NCBI GenBank assembly: GCA_013824385.1
Contig: PNNU01000227.1
Coordinates: forward strand, 1-5,977
Origin: Anaerolinea sp.
GTDB lineage: Bacteria > Chloroflexota > Anaerolineae > Anaerolineales > Anaerolineaceae
Length of the DNA stretch: 5,977 nt
Direction of reading: 5' to 3'
Position numbers and translations under genes: made by a program. The first letter of the stretch is position 1. Each line of letters opens with the position of its first letter. Shown one piece after another: positions 1 to 4,197 of this stretch. Under the pieces are notes generated by a model. It saw only the letters and a program-made list of their open reading frames with translations, did not search any database and was not told the DNA's origin.

Positions 1-156
1 GAGATACGCATCCATGGCTTCGCACACCCGCCTGGCCAAATTACGCCGGGGTGTTGTTTGAATGAAACGTATGAAATTATTGTCCACTCCTGGATAAAGA
101 GTAAAATGGATAGAGATGACGAGTTTTTCTCTTATTCGTGTTGAATTGATCGACAT
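1..156 (-). CDS. Small RHH/partition-like protein, N-terminal part only (runs off the left edge)
   Basis: The reverse strand is open for 52 codons from an ATG at 156 to the window edge, so only the N-terminus is visible. The start is well supported: AAGGAGGT (complement of 162-169) lies 5 bases upstream. The peptide begins MSINSTRIREK, then has a hydrophobic strand-like stretch (LVISIHFTLYPG), an acidic turn (VDNN), and a helix-like segment ending in RRNLARRVCEAMDAYL. A strand, then an acidic turn with aromatic residues (FIRFIQ), then a basic helix is the layout I associate with small plasmid or phage partition/StbB-like and ribbon-helix-helix DNA-binding proteins. That family link comes from memory of the pattern, not a search. 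No terminus or active site is visible. It reads away from the tRNA-like attachment site, consistent with belonging to an element to the left. Confidence 0.6.
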   Translation of the reverse strand, partial: MSINSTRIREKLVISIHFTLYPGVDNNFIRFIQTTPRRNLARRVCEAMDAYL

Positions 157-170
157 TTGCGACCTCCTTC

Positions 171-305
171 ATAAGATAGGCCGCACCTATTCGAATTCGA
201 GAAAAACTGGATTACTGCGAAATTCTTGTGAGTTACCAAAAAAACGTGCAAAAAACGTGCAAAACGTATGGATTTAGTGCTAAAAATAGCCGTCTTGGAC
301 GTTTT
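171..305. promoter_or_regulatory. Candidate control region of the left-edge gene: palindrome and three AAAACGT repeats
   Basis: This leader of the left-edge gene contains three kinds of repeat. ATAGG-ccgca-CCTAT is a 5-bp inverted repeat at 176-190, next to the ribosome binding site. TCGAATTCGA is a perfect 10-bp palindrome at 191-200. AAAACGTGC occurs at 241-249 and 252-260, followed at once by the diverged copy AAAACGTAT at 261-269. An inverted half copy (ACGTTTTT) lies at 299-306. Repeats this close to a DNA-binding-protein gene could be operators, iterons or a centromere-like site. I could not identify a convincing -35/-10 pair on the minus strand. Confidence 0.35.
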
Positions 306-342
306 TAACCCCCATATATGCTAGTCGATGGACTCCACTCCC

Positions 343-460
343 CCACATATACGGCATAGATTCCAGACAGCGGTTCTTCGAATCAGTAGGTTGCGTGTTC
401 AAATCACGCCGGGGGCACTAGATGTACTAGGAAACACATCTCACACCGCCACATATACCG
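343..460 (+). repeat. Direct repeat CCACATATACSG on both sides of the tRNA fragment
   Basis: CCACATATACGG (343-354) and CCACATATACCG (449-460) match at 11 of 12 positions. They sit 21 bases before and 31 bases after the tRNA 3' half. Their position on both sides of a likely recombination core suggests arm-type sites for an integrase or excisionase, but two copies of a short AT-rich word could also be chance. Confidence 0.25.
376..417 (+). other. 3' half of a tRNA-Arg(UCG)-like gene; probable integration (att) site
   Basis: The 42 bases fit canonical tRNA positions 32-73 without a gap. The anticodon loop is CTTCGAA (anticodon TCG, arginine), followed by 3' anticodon stem TCAGT, variable loop AGGTT, and T stem GCGTG / T loop TTCAAAT / T stem CACGC. 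Then come the 3' acceptor strand CGGGGGC and discriminator A; CCA is not encoded. The bases just upstream (CGGTT) do not pair with TCAGT at any position, and no D arm or GCCCCCG acceptor strand is present, so this is not a complete tRNA gene. Tyrosine recombinases commonly use exactly the anticodon-loop-to-3'-end part of tRNA genes and leave such a half gene at one end of the inserted element. GGTTC-TTC-GAATC (372-384) forms a small inverted repeat over the anticodon loop, where crossover would occur. The integrase gene and the partner site are not in this window. Confidence 0.75.
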
Positions 461-464
461 TTCG

Positions 465-489
465 AAACCCGATAATTTTTCGGGTTTTT
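465..489 (+). terminator. Intrinsic terminator after the tRNA fragment
   Basis: AAACCCG (465-471) and CGGGTTT (481-487) form a perfect 7-bp stem around a 9-base loop, and the T run continues to 489. The flanks (TTCG before, TTGAA after) could extend the stem with a bulge. Its place about 50 bases after the tRNA 3' end suits the original tRNA transcript. It could also stop minus-strand transcription from the membrane-protein gene, although the T tract on that strand is poor. Confidence 0.65.
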
Positions 490-491
490 GA

Positions 492-511
492 ATTAAGGTG
501 CATTAAGGTGC
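492..511 (+). repeat. Tandem 10-bp repeat ATTAAGGTGC x2
   Basis: Two perfect adjacent copies of ATTAAGGTGC lie between the terminator and the 3' end of the minus-strand membrane-protein gene. A period of 10 places both copies on one face of the helix. Function is unknown. Confidence 0.5.
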
Positions 512-539
512 AATTCAATTCAGTCTTTCTTTTGAGCTT

Positions 540-980
540 TTATCTTGACTTGTGGAATTTCCACCAGAATTGGCGTGACAAGATTATCCACGATAACCGC
601 TCCACAACTCCCCACCAGATTCCAGGGACTTCGTAGCATTTAGCACCATCTACGTCCTTTGGGATATCAGGATCGGAAGCTGTCATTTTAGCCAGAGTAC
701 TTTCAGGGTTGATCGCCACCACTGTGTACACCACACTGTAGATCGGGCCAAGTGTTGCCAACGAAAGCATCATTCCCCACCCACATCGTGAGGGTTCTAC
801 CGTTTTAGCAGCGTCAATCCTGTCTTGCATGAATTCAAAATAGGTCATTCCTGCCGGAGCTCCAGTTACTGACAAAGGTTGATTCCCTTTGTATCCAATA
901 AATACTAGGCCGGCACAGACCAGGATCACAATTGTGTTCCAAAAGACTTTCCACACAAAGTGCAATAACCCAGCAATCAT
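540..980 (-). CDS. Small two-helix membrane protein of unknown function
   Basis: I do not recognise this 146-residue protein. A hydrophobic helix at about residues 8-30 (rich in V, I, L and W) fits an N-terminal membrane anchor. A second hydrophobic stretch spans about 68-90 (MMLSLATLGPIYSVVYTVVAI). The loop between them (31-66) is polar and holds Cys66; another Cys lies at 115. The C-terminus is rich in tryptophan (IWWGVVERLSWIILSRQFWW) and ends in basic KFHKSR, which suggests an interfacial amphipathic helix. The ATG has AGGAG five bases upstream and lies only 2 bases after the stop of the RHH gene, so the two are co-transcribed and probably translationally coupled. Pairing with a small autoregulator could mean a toxin, phage-related or stress membrane protein. 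No family is assigned. Confidence 0.75.
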   Translation of the reverse strand: MIAGLLHFVWKVFWNTIVILVCAGLVFIGYKGNQPLSVTGAPAGMTYFEFMQDRIDAAKTVEPSRCGWGMMLSLATLGPIYSVVYTVVAINPESTLAKMTASDPDIPKDVDGAKCYEVPGIWWGVVERLSWIILSRQFWWKFHKSR

Positions 981-982
981 CT

Positions 983-1210
983 TTACTCCTCTTGTTTTCC
1001 TATTTTGCAGTTGTCTTCTGGGTTTTGACCTTCGCTGATCATCAGATTTCTAAATCGGATCTCTTCGCGATACATACGATCAATAGAAACCTCGACCACA
1101 TCCCCTTCACTGCGCCCCATATTACTGGAAAGATCTTTCAATTGTCGAACGCATTCGAGGCTGAGGCGAAAAGAACGAACTGACTTTGTAGACGAGTTTT
1201 TCTTGGGCAT
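983..1210 (-). CDS. Ribbon-helix-helix (CopG/Arc-like) DNA-binding protein
   Basis: This 75-residue protein has the MetJ/Arc/CopG layout. A basic N-terminal tail (MPKKNSSTKS) is followed by a strand with alternating side chains (VRSFRLS, about 11-17) that would enter the major groove as a dimer. Helix A covers about 18-30 (LECVRQLKDLSSN), a MGRSEGD turn follows, and helix B covers about 35-50 (DVVEVSIDRMYREE). The C-terminal third is polar and probably disordered. The start is supported by AAGGAG nine bases upstream. It is the first gene of an operon with the membrane protein. The inverted repeat inside its promoter is the obvious candidate for its own operator, so autorepression is likely. 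Such proteins are often antitoxins or plasmid copy-control and partition regulators; which applies here is not visible. Confidence 0.8.
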   Translation of the reverse strand: MPKKNSSTKSVRSFRLSLECVRQLKDLSSNMGRSEGDVVEVSIDRMYREEIRFRNLMISEGQNPEDNCKIGKQEE

Positions 1211-1237
1211 GTTAATAGCTCCTTATAGATTAATCAC

Positions 1238-1266
1238 ATTGTAATACATTTGTATTACTTTTTCAA
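1238..1266 (-). promoter_or_regulatory. Sigma70 promoter of the RHH-membrane protein operon
   Basis: On the minus strand TTGAAA (complement of 1261-1266) is followed after exactly 17 bases by TACAAT (complement of 1238-1243). Both hexamers are close to consensus. The predicted start is near 1231, giving a leader of about 20 bases with the AAGGAG site. This is the clearest promoter in the window. Confidence 0.75.
1241..1258. promoter_or_regulatory. Operator-like inverted repeat GTAATAC-N4-GTATTAC
   Basis: Perfect 7-bp arms with a 4-bp spacer fill most of the gap between the -35 and -10 hexamers and overlap the -10. A protein bound here would block RNA polymerase. The neighbouring RHH protein is the natural candidate because RHH dimers bind short inverted repeats in their own promoters. 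Confidence 0.6.
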
Positions 1267-1300
1267 TCATCTTTTTCATCAAGCGTTTCTTTGAAATCAA

Positions 1301-1381
1301 AGTGTTCCCCCTTCACACACCGTTTCCCCTTAAGACGCTAGGGGAACGACCTGGAGAGAACGACCTGTTAGGTCGTTCCCC
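1301..1381 (+). repeat. Structured repeat R1, upstream of the phosphoesterase
   Basis: Bases 1317-1381 align without gaps to 1999-2063 on the other side of the gene, about 77% identical, with the best-conserved block TTAAGAC-k-CTAGGGGA. Two exclusive hairpins are possible. The outer one pairs GGGGAACGACCT (1341-1352) with AGGTCGTTCCCC (1370-1381), a perfect 12-bp stem. The inner one pairs GAACGACCT (1358-1366) with AGGTCGTTC (1370-1378) around a 3-base loop. A further GTTCCCC (1304-1310) can pair with GGGGAAC (1341-1347). There is no T tract, so this is not a standard terminator. The element stops just before the promoter of the phosphoesterase gene. Confidence 0.7.
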
Positions 1382-1405
1382 ATTCGATTAAATCAGATTG
1401 AAGTT

Positions 1406-1411
1406 TATAAT
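1406..1411 (+). promoter_or_regulatory. TATAAT -10 element of the phosphoesterase gene
   Basis: A perfect TATAAT lies 25 bases before the start codon, predicting a leader of roughly 19 bases. The region 17 bases upstream (TTCGAT) is a poor -35 and directly abuts the R1 hairpin, so the promoter may depend on an activator or on structure in R1. Confidence 0.45.
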
Positions 1412-1436
1412 ATGATTTTCTACTTCGCATCAAAGG

Positions 1437-1967
1437 ATGGCTCCCTACAACGCACTCGTAATTTCTCCCGACACTTGGATCATTTCCGATACGCATTTCT
1501 TCCACGCCAATGTTGGAAGATACTGTAATCGCCCCGAAAACTGGCAAGAATTGATTATCAAAAACTGGAATGATCGAATTTCCCCAGAGGATACCGTTCT
1601 TCACTTGGGTGATTTTTCATTTGGAAAGAAAAGCAATTTTGATGTTCTAACCGAATTGTTGAATGGAAAAATGATATTGATCCGCGGTAATCATGATCGT
1701 TTGAGCAGAACCAGGTATGAGTCTCGCAGTGTGAACTTATATAATGTCCCAATTCAATTTGAGTTTAGTGACCGCACAAAGATTATCTTTTCGCATCGAC
1801 CGATTGTTCCTCTTGAAGAAGGTTGGATTAATCTTCACGGTCATATTCATAATTGTCCTCCCCCTCCTGAAGGCTCTACTCTTGGACCCAATCATATTAA
1901 CATGAGCATCGAAGTTCGGGAGTATCGTCCCTGGCGGTTGAGTGAGATTATTGACCTGACACAATAA
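1437..1967 (+). CDS. Calcineurin-like metallophosphoesterase (COG4186-like)
   Basis: This 176-residue protein carries all metal-binding motifs of the calcineurin-like phosphoesterase fold in order. They are D18-x-H20 (ISDTHFFH), G58-D59 (LGDF), G84-N85-H86-D87 (GNHD), H120 (SHRP) and G135-H136-x-H138 (HGHIH). The tail HINMSIEVREYRPWRL resembles the small stand-alone phosphoesterases of COG4186. A cytosolic hydrolase using two divalent metals is expected; the substrate (phosphomonoester, phosphodiester or nucleotide) cannot be read from sequence. A TGA shortly upstream leaves no earlier start in frame. AAAGG directly touches the ATG, an unusually short spacing, so initiation may be weak or unconventional. 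It is a single-gene unit, with R1 ahead of its promoter and R2 about ten bases after its stop. That symmetry suggests the gene and its flanks moved or were duplicated as one cassette. Confidence 0.88.
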   Translation: MAPYNALVISPDTWIISDTHFFHANVGRYCNRPENWQELIIKNWNDRISPEDTVLHLGDFSFGKKSNFDVLTELLNGKMILIRGNHDRLSRTRYESRSVNLYNVPIQFEFSDRTKIIFSHRPIVPLEEGWINLHGHIHNCPPPPEGSTLGPNHINMSIEVREYRPWRLSEIIDLTQ

Positions 1968-1977
1968 CCTCCTACTG

Positions 1978-2064
1978 GGAACGAAGTTTCACCCCGTTAC
2001 ACTGTTCCCCCTTAAGACTCTAGGGGATCGAAGTGGAAGGAACGATGTGCTACACCGTTCTCCC
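1978..2064 (+). repeat. Structured repeat R2, downstream of the phosphoesterase
   Basis: This is the second copy of R1, in the same orientation. The inner hairpin GAACGATGT-gct-ACACCGTTC (2040-2060) keeps 8 of 9 pairs. Two of its pairs are changed on both sides relative to R1 (C-G to G-C and C-G to T-A), as expected for a conserved structure. A further related block, GGGAACGAAGT (1978-1988), echoes GGGGATCGAAGT (2023-2034), so R2 looks like a partial internal duplication. It begins 10 bases after the phosphoesterase stop. Confidence 0.7.
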
Positions 2065-2279
2065 AAGCTTGGATAATTCTTCTTGCGTAAAAAAGCGGAC
2101 GATTTGTTTGTGCCAAAAATTGAAACTCATAAGCACTTGTCGAATGGTAATTTTGATCTCAAACCAGCATTAGAATCCAATTAATAAAACCACTTCCAAG
2201 GCTATTGGCCGAACTTTTTACTCCACAGGATACTTTCTACCTCCCCCTTATAATATTGCTTCAAAATGCATCCTGGTTA
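2065..2279. other. Gene-free AT-rich spacer
   Basis: I see no credible coding region here. There is an isolated TATAAT at 2249-2254 with no matching -35, and nothing identifiable downstream of it until the hairpin cluster. The stretch may be decayed sequence. Confidence 0.4.
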
Positions 2280-2361
2280 GTCAACGTCAGCGGCAGGGTC
2301 TGCGTCAACGTCTGCGGCGTGTCAACATCACGTCTGCGTCCTTGCTGACGTGCCGCAGACG
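2280..2361. repeat. GC-rich cluster of GTCAACGTC repeats and nested inverted repeats
   Basis: GTCAACGTCAGCGGCA (2280-2295) and GTCAACGTCTGCGGCG (2304-2319) are 24-bp-spaced direct repeats, 14 of 16 identical, and a shorter copy starts at 2321 (GTCAACATCACGTC). The same words occur inverted: CGTCTGCGGC (2309-2318) with GCCGCAGACG (2352-2361), ACGTCAGC (2284-2291) with GCTGACGT (2344-2351), and CACGTC (2329-2334) with GACGTG (2347-2352). Several competing hairpins are therefore possible. A TTTTT at 2365-2369 follows, so a terminator role is possible but the main loop is long. The block is much richer in GC than its surroundings. Confidence 0.6.
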
Positions 2362-2418
2362 GTGTTTTTGGGATTTTTAAAAAGCATAATTTTTCCTGTA
2401 TCGAGATTTAGTCCTAAA

Positions 2419-2447
2419 TTGGATATGGTTGTAGAATTATCTAGTAA
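2419..2447 (+). promoter_or_regulatory. Weak promoter candidate for the DUF2779 nuclease gene
   Basis: TTGGAT (2419-2424) and TAGTAA (2442-2447) are separated by 17 bases and lie about 50 bases before the chosen start codon. The -10 is a modest match. It is the best candidate I found in this leader. Confidence 0.3.
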
Positions 2448-2499
2448 CAGAACAAACTGGTAATTTTTGATAATCTTGCCCTTCAAGGAAAAATATCCC

Positions 2500-3930
2500 A
2501 TGAAGCAAACCACAACAGCCAGGATTACAAAATCTGATTTCCTACTATACTGCGAAGCTCCTCGTCACCTTTGGGCGAAAAAGTATGTCCAAATCGAGGC
2601 AAGTATCACTGATTTCGACCAACATCTGGCTGAAGAAGGAAACAGAGTTGAGACATTAGCTCAGGAATTTCTTGCATCCGTCCTCCTCCCCCAAAACCCC
2701 GGCGACCAGTTGTTGTGGCAACAGACTTTTACAGACGACTCATTTGATTCACGCTTGGATGGTCTGGTATTCAAACCCAAGTCGAACACTTATGACCTGT
2801 ACGAGATCAAGAGCAGCACCGGAGTAGATAAAGAGATTGTGTATGATGTCACCTTTCAGGCAGGCATCCTAGCAAAACATATCTCTATTGATCATTATTA
2901 CGTGCTTCACCTGAATAAAGAGTATGTTCGGTCAGGCGAACTGGACCTGGCCGCCCTCTTCATTGCCGAAGATATCAGTGACAAAGTAAAAGCATTAATG
3001 CCAGAAGTAGAACTACTGCGCGGGGAAGCACTCCGGGTGGCACAACTTTCTGACCCAAACCAAGCGGAGCACTGTCTCTCACCTAAGGAATGCCCGTGTC
3101 CTGCTTTATGTCACCCTGAACTGCCTGACTTTTCGATCTATGATATTCCACGCTTGACCAGGATCAAGAAACTACAGTTATTGGAAAGAAGGATTCTGGC
3201 AGCGAAGGATATTCCGGCATCCTTTGATTTGAACCCGAAACAGCTCCTGGTCGTTGATCGGGCTAGAACAAACTCGGAACATATTGACCACAAAGCAATT
3301 ACCATCGAGCTTGAAAAAATAGCATTCCCACTCTATTTCCTGGATTACGAAACCTGTATTTGTGCCATCCCTCAATATGAGGGATATCACCCTCAACAAC
3401 AGATTGTCTTCCAGTACTCCCTTCATAAACTGGAAAAATCAGGGGACGAGCCAATCCACTTCGAACATATTTCCCTGGTTGAAGGTGATCCAGCCCTCCC
3501 TCTTCTTGAGAGACTCAAAGAAGATATTGGAGATTTTGGCACCATGATCGTGTGGAATAAATCCTTTGAAATGACCATGAACAAGGAAATGGCAAAACTG
3601 CATCCGAAGTATGCCGCGTTTCTTGAGCAATTAAATCAAAGAATCTATGATCTAGGTGACATCGTCAACCTTGGCTACTACCTGCATCCCGGGTTCAAGG
3701 GAAGTTGGTCAATCAAGCATGTGCTCCCTGTTATGGTTCCCGAACTCTCCTATAAAGGTATGGCAATTGGAAAAGGAGATCAGGCAAGTATGGCATGGTG
3801 GAATATGACATTTGGACAAGTTGATCAGCACGAAAAGGAACAACTCACTGAAGCGCTTTTACGCTATTGTGAACTGGATACGTTGGCAATGGTGGAAATC
3901 TATCGAAAGCTTATTGATCTTTGCAATTGA
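2500..3930 (+). CDS. DUF2779 protein: Cas4/RecB-like nuclease fused to a DnaQ-like exonuclease domain
   Basis: I chose the ATG with AAGGA ten bases upstream (476 residues); an in-frame TTG at 2467 would add 11 residues but lacks a ribosome binding site. The N-terminal domain (about 8-205) looks like a Cas4/RecB PD-(D/E)XK nuclease: D87, E102-x-K104 (YEIKSSTG) and Q120 (FQAGIL) fit its catalytic motifs. C18 together with C192, C198, C200 and C204 has the one-plus-three spacing of the Fe-S cluster in Cas4, AddB and Dna2. The C-terminal half (about 275-475) is DUF2779. It contains D282-x-E284 (FLDYET), N353-K-S-F-E357 and Y456-x3-D460 (YCELDTLA), which fit the DEDD motifs of DnaQ-type 3'-5' exonucleases. 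The protein should act on nucleic acid in the cytosol. Substrate and pathway are unknown. No cas genes are nearby, so a CRISPR role is not supported. No signal peptide or membrane segment is seen. Confidence 0.85.
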   Translation: MKQTTTARITKSDFLLYCEAPRHLWAKKYVQIEASITDFDQHLAEEGNRVETLAQEFLASVLLPQNPGDQLLWQQTFTDDSFDSRLDGLVFKPKSNTYDLYEIKSSTGVDKEIVYDVTFQAGILAKHISIDHYYVLHLNKEYVRSGELDLAALFIAEDISDKVKALMPEVELLRGEALRVAQLSDPNQAEHCLSPKECPCPALCHPELPDFSIYDIPRLTRIKKLQLLERRILAAKDIPASFDLNPKQLLVVDRARTNSEHIDHKAITIELEKIAFPLYFLDYETCICAIPQYEGYHPQQQIVFQYSLHKLEKSGDEPIHFEHISLVEGDPALPLLERLKEDIGDFGTMIVWNKSFEMTMNKEMAKLHPKYAAFLEQLNQRIYDLGDIVNLGYYLHPGFKGSWSIKHVLPVMVPELSYKGMAIGKGDQASMAWWNMTFGQVDQHEKEQLTEALLRYCELDTLAMVEIYRKLIDLCN

Positions 3931-4044
3931 TTCTTTATGTCAACAAGATAACTGGTTCAGCCTGCATTTAGTGTTTTTACAATGATATGCAAAATATTCC
4001 ATGAGTCCATCACAAGTGATTAATTCCCAATGTGTCAATATTAA
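3931..4044. other. Spacer after the nuclease gene, with one operator half-site
   Basis: No gene or convincing terminator follows the nuclease stop. GTCAATAT at 4034-4041 is a half copy of the operator palindromes that start just downstream and may be a third, degenerate site. Confidence 0.35.
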
Positions 4045-4070
4045 ATAATGGTCAATATATTGACCATTAT
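4045..4070. promoter_or_regulatory. Operator palindrome 1 upstream of hipB (perfect, 26 bp)
   Basis: This is a perfect palindrome with left half ATAATGGTCAATA and core GGTCAATATATTGACC. It lies about 130-150 bp before hipB. HipB-type antitoxins bind palindromes in their own promoter region, so this is probably a HipB site. It resembles the E. coli HipB operator (TATCC-N8-GGATA) only in being a dyad, not in sequence. Confidence 0.75.
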
Positions 4071-4084
4071 AACTTATTTATGGC

Positions 4085-4112
4085 TATAAAGGTCAATATA
4101 TTGACCTTTATA
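4085..4112. promoter_or_regulatory. Operator palindrome 2 upstream of hipB (perfect, 28 bp)
   Basis: The left half is TATAAAGGTCAATA. It shares the 16-bp core with palindrome 1, and the outer bases differ but stay symmetrical (AATGG/CCATT against AAAGG/CCTTT). Centres are 41 bp apart, close to four helical turns, so two dimers would sit on the same face and could interact or loop the DNA. Confidence 0.75.
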
Positions 4113-4146
4113 TATTGTTATTTATGGAAATGATGATATACTGACA

Positions 4147-4180
4147 TTGACGCTTCTCTAGTAGTTTTTTACTACTATAA
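4147..4180 (+). promoter_or_regulatory. Likely hipBA promoter with an overlapping inverted repeat
   Basis: TTGACG (4147-4152) and TACTAC (4170-4175) are 17 bases apart; TACTAT (4173-4178) is a better -10 but would need a 20-base spacer. An alternative pair is TTGTTA (4115-4120) and TATACT (4137-4142), spaced 16. The inverted repeat TAGTAGT-N5-ACTACTA (4159-4177) covers the first -10 region and could be another operator or a hairpin at the start of the leader. Confidence 0.4.
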
Positions 4181-4197
4181 AGAGCAAGGTGAGGATT

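Noticed and set aside
338..417. A complete tRNA gene
   Set aside because: CCCCC at 340-344 could pair with the GGGGG of the acceptor strand, but the anticodon stem does not pair, the flanking acceptor bases mismatch and no D arm is present.
328..636. Plus-strand open frame of about 100 codons across the tRNA fragment
   Set aside because: It runs through the tRNA half and the terminator, has no ribosome binding site and overlaps the membrane-protein gene antisense.
932..1183. Plus-strand open frame opposite the RHH gene
   Set aside because: It is antisense to two well-supported genes with good ribosome binding sites and a strong promoter.
1341..1381. R1 as an intrinsic terminator of upstream transcription
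   Set aside because: The stem is strong but is followed by CATTCG, not a T tract, and no plus-strand gene precedes it.
1301..2064. R1 and R2 as integron attC sites around a gene cassette
   Set aside because: A single gene between about 60-bp structured repeats suggests it, but the paired RYYYAAC and GTTRRRY ends are missing; one GTTAGGT alone is not enough.
1301..2361. CRISPR array
   Set aside because: There are only two or three imperfect copies per family, with no regular spacers and no cas genes; a Cas4-like domain in the DUF2779 protein is not evidence for CRISPR.
2467..2499. TTG at 2467 as the start of the nuclease gene
   Set aside because: It adds 11 residues that would be encoded across the AAGGA site of the ATG at 2500 and has no ribosome binding site of its own.
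3178..3630. Short open frames on both strands inside the nuclease gene
   Set aside because: They lie inside a continuous, motif-bearing coding region and lack start signals.
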